Shown here: piece by piece, positions 34,967 through 44,387 of the stretch
Layout of the letters: each line of letters begins with the position of its first letter
How positions within the stretch are numbered: the stretch's first letter is position 1
Assembly: GCF_018372875.1 (NCBI RefSeq)
Contig: NZ_JAHAIF010000002.1
Location: 1-64,000 of the forward strand
Source: Clostridium sp.
GTDB taxonomy: Bacteria; Bacillota; Clostridia; Clostridiales; Clostridiaceae
DNA length: 64,000 nucleotides
Direction: 5' to 3'
Notes under the pieces: model-generated
Database searches by the model: none
The model's input: the letters and a program-made list of their open reading frames with translations, nothing else
What the model was told of the DNA's origin: nothing
Made by a program: the position numbers and the translations under genes

Positions 34967-36422
34967 CTATTAATTTAAATAACTTTTCCATTCCATAAAT
35001 TGCAGAATAAATCATTTCAGGAAGCATACAAATTAAATACCTAGACCTTGTTTCCCATAAAATAAGAAATAATATTAATCCCAATATACATATATGAACT
35101 GAATTAATTAGCACTTCTCTTTTTTTAAATGCAAAAATTCCACTTATAAGTATAGATACTAATATTACAATATGAGATACTTGGCTAAAATATATAAAGC
35201 CTTCATTTTTATTTCCAATAACATACTCTTGCAATTTATTATGACTGATAGGTTTATCAGATAATATTGCAGGGGCATAATATGAACCATCACCCCAGGT
35301 GAATGAAATCTTACCTATTAAAAATTTACAATATCCTTTTAGTCCATAGTTTTTTAACCTATTTTTTATTTCTTTCAAATTAGCCTTTTCTGCTGCTTCT
35401 TTCCCATCACTAACCCTTATACTTTTTGTAAAAGTAACATCTTCTTCATTATAGCCACCATTTCCTTTAAGTCCCATCATAATCCAATGAGTTGCTGGCA
35501 ACCCAGCTTCATTATAGGGGATTGGTATATTTCTAGAAACAATGACCCTATTTATAGTTGTTATAATAAGAAAAGGAATTAATAACAAAGTAAAAACTTT
35601 TATTTTGCTTGTTTTAGATGAACTAATAAACTGAAATATAATAATTGCAAGAAAAGTAATTATTACATTGGCTTTTATTATAGTACCTATTCCCCCAAAA
35701 ACAGAAACTAAGACTAAATATACACTTCTTTTTTCATCATCAGAATTTAAATATTTATAAAAATAATAAAACATTCCAATTGGAAAAATCATAGAAAAAG
35801 TATCTGTATATATAATTTGAGAATATGTATATAACGGGGTTACAAATATACAAAATATTATAGTTAGTGCTGCCATAACTTCACTAATTGTTTCTTTTAC
35901 CAATTTATAAAGAATATACACAGCTAAATTTATTAAAAGTAAATTAATTATATATCCAACTTCCATTAATATATTATTATTCTTTGTAAATAAAGCTACT
36001 GCTTTAAATATATATGAAAGAACTAGTGTAATTGGAATATTATTAGGGTAACTATTATAAAAATAAACAGGTAATTTTTCTCCATATAGTGCTAACTGTT
36101 TTGCATTACGTGTCACAATCCCAAAATCCCAACCAGGATTCACTAAAAAGAAAAATAAAAAAATTATTTGTAAACTTATCAATGCACCAAAACTTATAAT
36201 TTTAACTCTTTTAAGTTTATCTTTAGCTAATTTCTTTAAAGTAACATAGGCTAAATAAAGAAATATAAAAAATATCAGAGATAATATAATATTAATTATT
36301 GGACTCATTCTATAGAATAAATCAACACTATTAAATATTGCAGTCCATACAACAAAAATAAATATACTTATAAACAGTATATAAAAAATATTTAGTAATT
36401 TATCTCTTATGTCCTCTCTCAT
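34938..36422 (-). CDS. Multi-pass membrane glycosyltransferase (GT39/ArnT-like)
   Basis: 494 residues from the ATG at 36422 (GAGGA 10 bp upstream). About 11-12 hydrophobic helices are present. The first extracytoplasmic loop contains N-P-G-W-D-F-G (about residue 100), where the Asp matches the position of the catalytic acidic residue of GT-C dolichol/undecaprenyl-phosphate-sugar transferases. It probably decorates a surface polymer using polyprenyl-P-sugar. No donor-making DPMS gene is adjacent. Confidence 0.75.
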   Translation of the reverse strand: MREDIRDKLLNIFYILFISIFIFVVWTAIFNSVDLFYRMSPIINIILSLIFFIFLYLAYVTLKKLAKDKLKRVKIISFGALISLQIIFLFFFLVNPGWDFGIVTRNAKQLALYGEKLPVYFYNSYPNNIPITLVLSYIFKAVALFTKNNNILMEVGYIINLLLINLAVYILYKLVKETISEVMAALTIIFCIFVTPLYTYSQIIYTDTFSMIFPIGMFYYFYKYLNSDDEKRSVYLVLVSVFGGIGTIIKANVIITFLAIIIFQFISSSKTSKIKVFTLLLIPFLIITTINRVIVSRNIPIPYNEAGLPATHWIMMGLKGNGGYNEEDVTFTKSIRVSDGKEAAEKANLKEIKNRLKNYGLKGYCKFLIGKISFTWGDGSYYAPAILSDKPISHNKLQEYVIGNKNEGFIYFSQVSHIVILVSILISGIFAFKKREVLINSVHICILGLILFLILWETRSRYLICMLPEMIYSAIYGMEKLFKLIDKKRCALKK

Positions 36423-36443
36423 ATGTCTCATTTCCTCTTATAG

Positions 36444-36890
36444 TTAAAATTCTTCCTTTTCTGAAATTACTTTTATTCCTTCCATTTCTAACATATAGGC
36501 TGTAAGACCTTTTCCTCTTATTTTATTACCAAAAAAACTCCCATCATAGATAAAATTACATCCACATGATGGACTTCCTTCTTTTAATATGGCCTTTTTT
36601 GCATCTATAGCTTTAGCAATTTTCAATGTTTCTTTTGCACCTTTTAAAAATTCTTCTGTTACATCTTTACCAGATATACTTAAAATCTTCCCATCTGTTC
36701 CTTCTAAAATTTCCTTAGGATTTCCTTTTAATTCTGCAGGTTCTCTTGGGGTAGAAAGTCCTCCTAATTGTTCTGGGCAAACTAATATAGCTTTTCCCTC
36801 CCTTAATAACTCCACACATCTATCATTCAAATTGTTTTTACCATTATATTTACAATTTACTCCACATAAACATGCACTTATTAAATACAT
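36444..36890 (-). CDS. DUF523 protein
   Basis: 148 residues. It has the family cysteine motif C-L-C-G-V-N-C-K-Y-N-G (about 7-17), C-P-E-Q-L-G-G-L-S-T-P-R (about 38-49) and G-S-P-S-C-G (about 109-114). The conserved Cys residues suggest metal or Fe-S binding, but no function is established. It lies 12 bp before the membrane glycosyltransferase and may be co-transcribed. Confidence 0.85.
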   Translation of the reverse strand: MYLISACLCGVNCKYNGKNNLNDRCVELLREGKAILVCPEQLGGLSTPREPAELKGNPKEILEGTDGKILSISGKDVTEEFLKGAKETLKIAKAIDAKKAILKEGSPSCGCNFIYDGSFFGNKIRGKGLTAYMLEMEGIKVISEKEEF

Positions 36891-36954
36891 AACACTGTTG
36901 CTCCTTATATATGATTTGCTTCTAGATTATACCACATTTTGAAATTTCTTTGCA

Positions 36955-36996
36955 AAAATAAGAACCTTAGTTTTTACTAAGATTCTTATTTTTCTT
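36955..36996 (-). terminator. Terminator after the PfkB kinase gene
   Basis: AATAAGAA(T/C)CTTAGT pairs with ACTAAG.TTCTTATT around a short A-rich loop with T runs on both strands. Confidence 0.85.
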
Positions 36997-37016
36997 ATAA
37001 AGATATAATTATTAAT

Positions 37017-37967
37017 TTATATTTCTTTTTCATCCCATTGAATTTTATCCATATAGTATTCAACATAATCCTTATTCATCTTTGGATTAATTGTATCTTC
37101 ATGAGATATAGTTATAACTGACATAGCAATAGCATATTTAGCTGTATCCTTTAGAGAAAGGTTATTCATATATCCATATCCTACACCAGCAACAAATGAA
37201 TCTCCAGCTCCAGTAGTATTTTTAACTTTTACAGCATTAGCCTTAACTCTTCCCTGCTCAGTTCCATTTGTATAGAATATACCATCTTCATCTAAACTTA
37301 TAAATAGATTTTTAATTCCTAGTGATAAAAAATATTCCCCAGCTCTTATTAAATCATCATCGTTGTTTATTTTAAAACCACAAAGAATTTCTGTTTCATA
37401 TCTATTAGGCTTTATAGTATGGAAATACTTTATTAAATGTTTTATTTTTTCAGCTTTTACAGCAGAAACAGGATCTAAAACAAATTTAGTTTTTTCACTA
37501 TAAGTAGTTAATATGTGCTCCATTAGTTTAGGATTATCTGCATCTAAAAATGTATACTCTGCATTGCATATAATTTCTTTCTTAGAATCTATAAAATCCT
37601 CATCCATTTCATCTAAACAGTGCATATCTACAATAGCAGATACCATTTCTCCATTTTCATCCAATACTGCCATGTATGTTGGTGTTCTTCTATTTTCAAG
37701 AAGTAAAGAATGCTCCATATTATAGCCCATTATTTTAGAGTGTTCTAAAATATTTCTTCCCTGCTCATCATCACCAAGTATTGAAATGAATTTTGTATTA
37801 ACTCCAACTCTTGCCATATTTTCAGCAATATTTCTACAAACACCACCTAAAGATATCTTTATCTTTCCTGGTATTGAATCTTTTTGCTTATAAGTATTTT
37901 GACTAAATCCCAAAATATCTACTATAGACGCCCCTAACACTAATACATATGCATTATCACTTTTCAT
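37017..37967 (-). CDS. PfkB-family carbohydrate kinase (pseudouridine-kinase-like)
   Basis: 316 residues from the ATG at 37967. Ribokinase-fold signatures are G-G-V-C-R-N-I-A-E-N-M-A-R-V-G (about 41-55) and N-T-T-G-A-G-D-S-F-V-A-G (about 250-261, with the catalytic Asp). The segment P-G-K-I-K-I-S-L-G-G-V-C-R-N-I-A-E-N resembles PsuK (YeiC) pseudouridine kinases. The partner psuG is not adjacent, so the nucleoside or sugar substrate is uncertain. A longer frame to 38000 lacks a ribosome site. Confidence 0.8.
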   Translation of the reverse strand: MKSDNAYVLVLGASIVDILGFSQNTYKQKDSIPGKIKISLGGVCRNIAENMARVGVNTKFISILGDDEQGRNILEHSKIMGYNMEHSLLLENRRTPTYMAVLDENGEMVSAIVDMHCLDEMDEDFIDSKKEIICNAEYTFLDADNPKLMEHILTTYSEKTKFVLDPVSAVKAEKIKHLIKYFHTIKPNRYETEILCGFKINNDDDLIRAGEYFLSLGIKNLFISLDEDGIFYTNGTEQGRVKANAVKVKNTTGAGDSFVAGVGYGYMNNLSLKDTAKYAIAMSVITISHEDTINPKMNKDYVEYYMDKIQWDEKEI

Positions 37968-38064
37968 ATTACTTTTCCAGCTCCCTACTCTTTTGTACAT
38001 AACAATAAACTTATTATATTAGAATTGACTCAAAAAATAAAGTCACTTTGTCGAATTTTGTTCA

Positions 38065-40422
38065 TTATTTTAATTCTACCATTGTTACTCCATCTCCACC
38101 TTCGCCATAAGCACCTAACCTATAGCTTTTTACGTGAGGATGTCTCTTTAACATATCGTTTATTGCTTTTCTTAAAATACCAGTTCCTTTTCCATGTACT
38201 ATAGTAACCTCTCCTAAGTTTGACATGTAAGCTTCATCTAAATATTTATCAGTTCTATAGCAAGCTTCTTCGGCATCAAGTCCTCTTAGATCCAATCTAC
38301 TTTCTACTGATCTTAAATTTAATTTTACTTCTCTCTTCTTTCTAACCTTTTCTTCCTTAGTCTTTTCAGCTTTTCTCAAATCTTTTAGTTTTACACTTAT
38401 TTTCATAATACCCGCTTCAACTTGAACTTCTCCTTTATTATCAGGCATTGATATTATAATTACTTTCTGATTTAAAGAAGGTAAGAAAGCATCCATTCCT
38501 AATGTAACCTTTTCTATTGCTTCTCCAGCATTTTCTCTTTCTTTTATTAGAGCCTTTTCTCTGTCCTCTAAAGAATCCTTTAATTTTTTTCTTTCCTCTT
38601 CAAGGCGTTTTCTTCCTCCGCCTGATATACCAAGCTTCTCAAGTTCTCTCATTGCCTTAAGAATTTCATCAGCCTCATCTTTTGCAGCTGATATTATTTC
38701 CTTAGCTTCTCTTCTTGCTTCATTATAAGCCTTATCCCTAGTATTCTCTAATCTCTTTAGCTTTTCTTCATATGTTCTCTTTATTTTTTCAGTCTCAACT
38801 TTTATTCTTTCTGCTTCTCTTGCATCTCTATTAGCAATAATACTCTTTTCTTGAAGATCCCTAATTAAATCTTCAAATTGCATATTCTCTTCAGATACAA
38901 ATCCTTTAGCTTTCTCTATTACAAAATCATCTAAACCTAACCTTCTACTAATCTCAAAGGCATTTGATTTACCTGGTACCCCTATAAGTAGCCTATAAGT
39001 AGGTCTTAGTGTTTCAACATCAAACTCAACTGATGCATTTTCTACTCCAGGAGTCTTTAGTGCATATCCCTTTAATTCACTATAGTGAGTTGTACCAATT
39101 ATCTTAGTACCTCTTTCTTTTAGGGTTTCTATAATAGCTGTAGCAAGGGCTGCTCCTTCTGTAGGGTCAGTTCCTGCTCCTAATTCATCAAATAAAACTA
39201 AGGAATCTCTATCAGCTTCCCTCATTATTCCAACAATATTAGTTAAATGAGATGAGAATGTTGATAAGCTTTGCTCTATACTTTGTTCATCACCGATATC
39301 TGCAAATACTTCTCTATAGAAACTTATTGAAGAATCATCCCTAGTTGGAATTAACAGTCCACTCATCCCCATTAAGTGTAATAAACCTACTGTTTTAATA
39401 GTAACAGTTTTTCCTCCTGTATTAGGACCAGTAACCATAAGTACTGAGAAGTTCTTTCCTAAATATATATCTGAAGGAACCACCTTATCTCTATCAATTA
39501 AAGGATGCTTTGCACCTATAAGGTTAAATGAACCATCTTCATTTACCTTTGGCATCATTCCATCAATTGAAGATGCATATTTACCTTTAGCAAAGATAAA
39601 ATCTATTTGTAAAAGAATTTTCATATTACTACTACATACATCTGAATTGTCTTTAACCTTTTTTGATAAGGCCCAAAGAATTCTTTCAATTTCAGCTTGT
39701 TCTTTTAGCTTAAGTTCTTTTATCTCATTATTTAAATTTACAAGGCTCATAGGTTCAATAAACAATGTAGCCCCTGTGGAACTTTGATCATGTACTAAAC
39801 CTGGAACAGCTCCTTTATATTCAGCTTTTACAGGTAAAACATATCTATCTCCTCTCATTGTATAAATAGCATCTTGTAAATATTTAGCATTACTTCTAAC
39901 AATAGAGTTTATCTTCTCCCTAACAGAAGAATTCTTTTCTTTTAAACTTCTTCTAATATTGTGAAGGGTAGAACTAGCTCTATCACTAATTTCCTCTTCA
40001 GAAACAATTGAATTCTCTATTTCATTTTCCAGATTTTTTATAGGAGTAAGTATATAAGCTAAATCCTCTAACTTTGGAAAACTTTCCTCTTCTTCTTTTC
40101 TAGTTAAATACTCTTGAATTCTACTAGTACATCTAAGCATATTACCTATATAAAGTAATTGCGCTGGATTTAAACAGCCACCTTTTTTAGCTCTTTCGAT
40201 TCCTTCTCTAACATCATGAAGTCCCTCAAAAGGTGGATTCCCCTTTTTTATTAATAACTCTAAGGCTTCCCTACTTTCTTCTAGAGCTTCCCTAACTTCA
40301 TAAGCTGAAGAGTAAGGAGCTAAGTTATCTATAAGCTCCTTGCCCCCACTTGTTACAGCATATTTCCTTAGCTTTTCTTTTATTTTATTAAACTCTAATA
40401 CTCTAAGCGATCTTTCATTCAT
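38065..40422 (-). CDS. mutS2: MutS2 ribosome-rescue/recombination ATPase
   Basis: 785 residues. The MutS core and clamp (about 1-300) precede the Walker A G-P-N-T-G-G-K-T-V-T (about 333-342) and Walker B D-E-L-G-A-G-T-D-P. A long coiled coil follows (about 515-635), then a KOW-like region and a C-terminal Smr nuclease domain (L-D-L-R-G-L-D and H-G-K-G-T-G-I-L-R). MutS2 splits collided ribosomes and restrains recombination, giving a second link with ribosome quality control (RqcH, YlmH). It is 3 bp from the U32 gene. Confidence 0.95.
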   Translation of the reverse strand: MNERSLRVLEFNKIKEKLRKYAVTSGGKELIDNLAPYSSAYEVREALEESREALELLIKKGNPPFEGLHDVREGIERAKKGGCLNPAQLLYIGNMLRCTSRIQEYLTRKEEEESFPKLEDLAYILTPIKNLENEIENSIVSEEEISDRASSTLHNIRRSLKEKNSSVREKINSIVRSNAKYLQDAIYTMRGDRYVLPVKAEYKGAVPGLVHDQSSTGATLFIEPMSLVNLNNEIKELKLKEQAEIERILWALSKKVKDNSDVCSSNMKILLQIDFIFAKGKYASSIDGMMPKVNEDGSFNLIGAKHPLIDRDKVVPSDIYLGKNFSVLMVTGPNTGGKTVTIKTVGLLHLMGMSGLLIPTRDDSSISFYREVFADIGDEQSIEQSLSTFSSHLTNIVGIMREADRDSLVLFDELGAGTDPTEGAALATAIIETLKERGTKIIGTTHYSELKGYALKTPGVENASVEFDVETLRPTYRLLIGVPGKSNAFEISRRLGLDDFVIEKAKGFVSEENMQFEDLIRDLQEKSIIANRDAREAERIKVETEKIKRTYEEKLKRLENTRDKAYNEARREAKEIISAAKDEADEILKAMRELEKLGISGGGRKRLEEERKKLKDSLEDREKALIKERENAGEAIEKVTLGMDAFLPSLNQKVIIISMPDNKGEVQVEAGIMKISVKLKDLRKAEKTKEEKVRKKREVKLNLRSVESRLDLRGLDAEEACYRTDKYLDEAYMSNLGEVTIVHGKGTGILRKAINDMLKRHPHVKSYRLGAYGEGGDGVTMVELK

Positions 40423-40425
40423 TGT

Positions 40426-42771
40426 TTAATCTACACCTCTTCTATAACATCCCTTTGTATAATACTTGCTTTCTATATCTAATTCTCCATTTAACATTTT
40501 AAATACTTTTATAACATCTTCCCTAGATTCATCTTTAAAATCTATTCTAAAGGACTCTATCCCCATTGCTTTTAACTCATCCTTTTCTCCTATAAGATTT
40601 AAAGCAACACTATTTAAAATATGGCTTCTACAAAATACATCTGTCATAACTCTAAATCTTTCATTAACTTCATCAACTAAAGTAAACCTATCTCTTGTAC
40701 ATGCTAAGTTACACTTCTTATCTTTGTTCTTACCACCATATGTACTTCCTATAGGACAATACTCACTAACCATAAGTTCTGTTTTTCCATACAATTGGTA
40801 TGCAACTCCTGATGGCGTATTCTTCATTACCTCTTTAATTTCTCTTTTATTTAATTCAAGACTTAATGAAATATTTCCTATATCTTCTCTATAAAAATCT
40901 ATGGCATAACTATTAAATACATTTAACTTATAATCACCTATTATATGCATTTTATCTTTATAGATGTTAATTATACCTGCATTTGCAGTTATTAATCCTT
41001 TTACATTATCCTTTGCCTTTTCAATAACATTTATAACACCTTTAAATTCACTTTTAATAATTTCTGGTGTTAGTATAAAGAAATTAATACCACTTATAGA
41101 TTTTATATCACTTATTGCTATTGAGTCTTTTTCTCTACTATATATATCAACCCCAATATTCTTAATTCCAAGTTCAATAAGGGTGTTAAGTTGTTCCTTA
41201 GTTGTACATGTTACTAATAATTCTAAATCCAAAGGTTTTTTAGGAACTTTAAAATCATGTACTTCATTAATTAAATCTCTTCTTCTTCTATATTTTGATG
41301 TTTCACTTTTCATTATTTTTTCAAATAATTCTCTTCTTAAATTATTTAATGAAGCTACTCTAATAAATCCATCCTGGAAGTCTTCAAAAATAACTTCATC
41401 TAACTTATATGGATATCCCCCTGACTTAGTTAATGCTTCAATAACTCTTTCTTTATCTAATGGCCTCTTCTCAGCTTTTTCTACCATATCACCTTTAACT
41501 ACATAATCAATGCCTTTATAAGATGACTTAAGAACCATTTCTTCTCCAACCTTAAATCTAACTTCACCAATTAAGGATATCTTTCTATAATAAGGCTTTA
41601 TTTTCTCTGACAGCTCATCAAATAATGTTTTGCTAGAAGTTTTATATAATAAATCTCCCTTTTTATATCCTTTTGGGAATAGCTTTACCTTATCCCCCTT
41701 ATCAGCTTCTAATACTTCTTTTCCATTTAGAAGTATCTTACTTACAGTAAAGCCTTTACTTCCATATCCTACACCATCACCTATTGCTATATCTTCTTGT
41801 AGAATAATCTCTCCCTTTTCATCTGATTTTCCAAGTTCTAAACCAGTATTCTTAGGAATTACAAAGCTCATCATATCTTTACCAGAATCCTTTTTTAGAT
41901 AAGCATTAGCAAATCCACCTCTATTAAATAATTGAAGTAAAGTTTTCTTTCCTTCTTCAACATTAAATTCCCTGTTTTCTAACTCTTTATCTATTGCCTT
42001 CCTATATGTATCTATAACTCCAGCTACATATTCTGGTCTTTTCATTCTTCCTTCAACCTTTAAAGACAATGCACCACTCTCTATAATATCTTTCATATCA
42101 TCAATAGTACATGTATCTTTAGTACTTAAAAGGTGCCCCTTCTTCTCTCCCCCTGAGGCAGAAACCAACTTATATTCTTGCCTACATGGTTGAGCACACT
42201 TTCCTCTATTACCACTTCTTCCGCCAATCATGGAACTCATTAAACATTGTCCTGAATATGAAACACATAAAGCTCCATGCACAAATATTTCTGTTTCTAT
42301 TCCTAAGTCCTTAGATATATATTCAATTTCTTCTAAGCTTAACTCCCTAGATAAAACAACTCTTTTAAATCCCTTTTCAGTAAAATAAACTGCTCCTTCT
42401 CCATTATGGATTGTCATTTGAGTTGAAGCATGAACCTCAAAATCAGGATATTTTTCTTTTATTAATTTTAAAAATCCTAAATCTTGAATAATTAAAGCAT
42501 CAATTCCTATCTCATAAAGGTACCCAGCATATTTAATGGCATCCTTTAATTCCTTTTCTTTTAGAATTGTATTCATAGTTACATATATTTTTACTCCATA
42601 GCTATGACAATAGTCAGCTGCTACTTTCATTTTTTCATTATCAAATTCTATAGCCTTAGCTCTAGCTGAAAACTTAGGTCCACCTAAATATATTGCATCT
42701 GCACCATTATTTACAGCAGCATAAAGACTTTCCATGCTACCAACTGGTGCTAATAATTCTATCTTTTCCAT
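40426..42771 (-). CDS. U32-family peptidase/hydroxylase (large form)
   Basis: 781 residues. The U32 core has E-L-L-A-P-V-G-S-M-E near the start, E-I-F-V-H-G-A-L-C-V-S-Y-S-G-Q-C (about 163-178), and the Cys motif N-R-G-K-C-A-Q-P-C-R (about 188-197). It has a long C-terminal U32/DUF3656-like extension with further Cys (C-P-I-G-S, C-N-L-A-C). Some U32 proteins (RlhA, TrhP) hydroxylate rRNA or tRNA using prephenate; others are annotated collagenases. This length is typical of clostridial RlhA-like proteins. It lies directly upstream of mutS2. Confidence 0.88.
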   Translation of the reverse strand: MEKIELLAPVGSMESLYAAVNNGADAIYLGGPKFSARAKAIEFDNEKMKVAADYCHSYGVKIYVTMNTILKEKELKDAIKYAGYLYEIGIDALIIQDLGFLKLIKEKYPDFEVHASTQMTIHNGEGAVYFTEKGFKRVVLSRELSLEEIEYISKDLGIETEIFVHGALCVSYSGQCLMSSMIGGRSGNRGKCAQPCRQEYKLVSASGGEKKGHLLSTKDTCTIDDMKDIIESGALSLKVEGRMKRPEYVAGVIDTYRKAIDKELENREFNVEEGKKTLLQLFNRGGFANAYLKKDSGKDMMSFVIPKNTGLELGKSDEKGEIILQEDIAIGDGVGYGSKGFTVSKILLNGKEVLEADKGDKVKLFPKGYKKGDLLYKTSSKTLFDELSEKIKPYYRKISLIGEVRFKVGEEMVLKSSYKGIDYVVKGDMVEKAEKRPLDKERVIEALTKSGGYPYKLDEVIFEDFQDGFIRVASLNNLRRELFEKIMKSETSKYRRRRDLINEVHDFKVPKKPLDLELLVTCTTKEQLNTLIELGIKNIGVDIYSREKDSIAISDIKSISGINFFILTPEIIKSEFKGVINVIEKAKDNVKGLITANAGIINIYKDKMHIIGDYKLNVFNSYAIDFYREDIGNISLSLELNKREIKEVMKNTPSGVAYQLYGKTELMVSEYCPIGSTYGGKNKDKKCNLACTRDRFTLVDEVNERFRVMTDVFCRSHILNSVALNLIGEKDELKAMGIESFRIDFKDESREDVIKVFKMLNGELDIESKYYTKGCYRRGVD

Positions 42772-42869
42772 CTTAATTCTCTCCTAATTAATTTAACTAT
42801 ATCTTTAGTATGCTATATAAAGTTATATCATAAAACATCTTTTTATGCTAATTTATAATTTTATACAAA

Positions 42870-42906
42870 ATTAAAGAGACAATGATGTTACTCGCTTGTC
42901 TCTTAA
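42870..42906 (-). terminator. Terminator after the ZapA-like gene
   Basis: AAGAGACAA pairs with TTGTCTCTT around a 13-base loop, followed by T-rich sequence on the minus strand. Confidence 0.75.
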
Positions 42907-42910
42907 CAAC

Positions 42911-44134
42911 TTATTTCATTAAAGGATTTCTTTCCTTTTTTAATTTTGCTATTTCTATTTGAGCATCCATTAACTTCTTTTCTAGATCTAAAACTTTATA
43001 TTTGCTAGTCTTTAACTCTTGTCTAGAATCTTTACCATTTTCCATTATTTTTTGCTTTTCATATGATAGCTTTTCAGCCTTATCTCTAGCTTCAATTAAT
43101 TCATTATTTTTCACTTCAAGTTCATCTTTTAATTCAATAATTTCCTTATTTAATAATTCAATACTTTCGTTATTTTGTAAATTATCATCTTCTAGAGATT
43201 TTATGTTCTTATGAATTGAATTTAACTCTTCTACTAAAGATCTATTCAACTCTTTTTCTTTTACTAACTCTTTCTTATTATCTTCATACTTATATTCTAA
43301 ATCACTTAAGTTATAATTTAATGAATTTAGTTGTTCTTTAATTTCTAAGTTCTTATTCTTAGTTAGATCTAACTCCTCTTCCAATAAAGATTTAGAATTT
43401 AAAGCTCTATTCACATCTTCATCTAACTTAGAATTTTGTTTTTTAAGATTACTAATTTCTTCTTTTAAAACATCTTCCTTCGTTTTATTTCCATTAATCT
43501 TATCATTTAAGTTTTTAATTTCATTATTTAACTTTTCTATTTGAGATTTATAACCCTTTTCACCCTCTACATATTTATCTATATTATTCTTTAGGGCTGA
43601 ATTCTTCTCTTTTATTTCAACTATTTCTTTATTAAGTATTTCACTTAAATTATTAACTTGTACAATTTCTTCATTAAGCTTGTTATTAAGGTTTGTTAGA
43701 ATGTTATTTTCTTTCTTTATATCATTATTTTCTATGGCTAAAACATTCTTTTCTTCCATAAGCACTTTTATTTCATCTTGTAGCACCTTAAGCTTACCTT
43801 CTAGATCTTTTACAGCTTTTTCTTTATCTGCCTTTACCCTATCATTTTCTTCTCTTAGTTCCTTTATGCCATCTCTAAGTCCTGAATTTCTTTCTTCTAA
43901 AGATTCCTTTTTCTTTTTAAACTCTTCTATCTCAATATCAGCTTTATATAATTCATCTGCAATATTTAAAGCTGCAAGTACACCTGAATCAACAGTACTT
44001 AATAATGGATTTTTAGTTTTTATCTCATGCATTTTACTATTTACATATTCAGCAACTTCCTTTAGATAGTTTTCATCTTCCCTACCCTTTAAACTATATT
44101 CAATTCCATTTATTTTAACGGTAACCTTTATCAT
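42911..44134 (-). CDS. zapA: ZapA-domain protein with a very long coiled coil
   Basis: 407 residues from the ATG at 44134 behind GAGGTG; the longer frame is unsupported. The first about 95 residues are a ZapA domain (V-K-I-N-G-I-E-Y-S-L-K-G and A-L-N-I-A-D-E-L-Y-K). The remaining about 310 are almost uninterrupted Lys/Glu/Asn/Leu heptads, a predicted extended coiled coil. Typical ZapA is about 90-110 residues and crosslinks FtsZ filaments. The tail may span or space structures in the division ring. It is expressed alone, upstream of its terminator. Confidence 0.8.
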   Translation of the reverse strand: MIKVTVKINGIEYSLKGREDENYLKEVAEYVNSKMHEIKTKNPLLSTVDSGVLAALNIADELYKADIEIEEFKKKKESLEERNSGLRDGIKELREENDRVKADKEKAVKDLEGKLKVLQDEIKVLMEEKNVLAIENNDIKKENNILTNLNNKLNEEIVQVNNLSEILNKEIVEIKEKNSALKNNIDKYVEGEKGYKSQIEKLNNEIKNLNDKINGNKTKEDVLKEEISNLKKQNSKLDEDVNRALNSKSLLEEELDLTKNKNLEIKEQLNSLNYNLSDLEYKYEDNKKELVKEKELNRSLVEELNSIHKNIKSLEDDNLQNNESIELLNKEIIELKDELEVKNNELIEARDKAEKLSYEKQKIMENGKDSRQELKTSKYKVLDLEKKLMDAQIEIAKLKKERNPLMK

Positions 44135-44232
44135 ATTAAACACCTCACGAAACCTTATATATTTAATTATAGGTGAAACTATTACATAAAACAATTATGT
44201 TTTACAAAAAGTACCTTACTTATTTACAAAAA

Positions 44233-44305
44233 AGTGAAGTAAATATTTATTTTCCTTCTTACATTGCAAAACTCTAAGTTAAAGAAAGCAAATATCCACT
44301 CTTCT
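44233..44305. repeat. Palindromic intergenic element, copy C (diverged)
   Basis: The left arm AAGTAAATATTTATTTT and the right arm GCAAATATCCACTCTTC (inverse of GAAGAGTGGATATTTGC) flank a core containing CTCTAAGTT, a degenerate form of the CTCCAAGTCACA core of copies A and B. It lies between the divergent starts of the ZapA-like and capA-like genes. Confidence 0.6.
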
Positions 44306-44338
44306 ACAATATGTTTTAAAGTTTTTTATTGTTAAAAT

Positions 44339-44367
44339 TTTACATAACATTCACTTTATGATATTAT
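44339..44367 (+). promoter_or_regulatory. Likely sigma-A promoter of the CapA-like gene
   Basis: TTTACA (44339-44344) and TATTAT (44362-44367) with a 17-bp spacer, 20 bp before the ATG. Confidence 0.6.
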
Positions 44368-44387
44368 TTCTTTAGCGAGGTGCTTAT

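Noticed and set aside
40964..41506. Plus-strand 180-codon frame inside the U32 gene
   Set aside because: Antisense shadow of a clear family member, with composition typical of AT-rich reverse frames.
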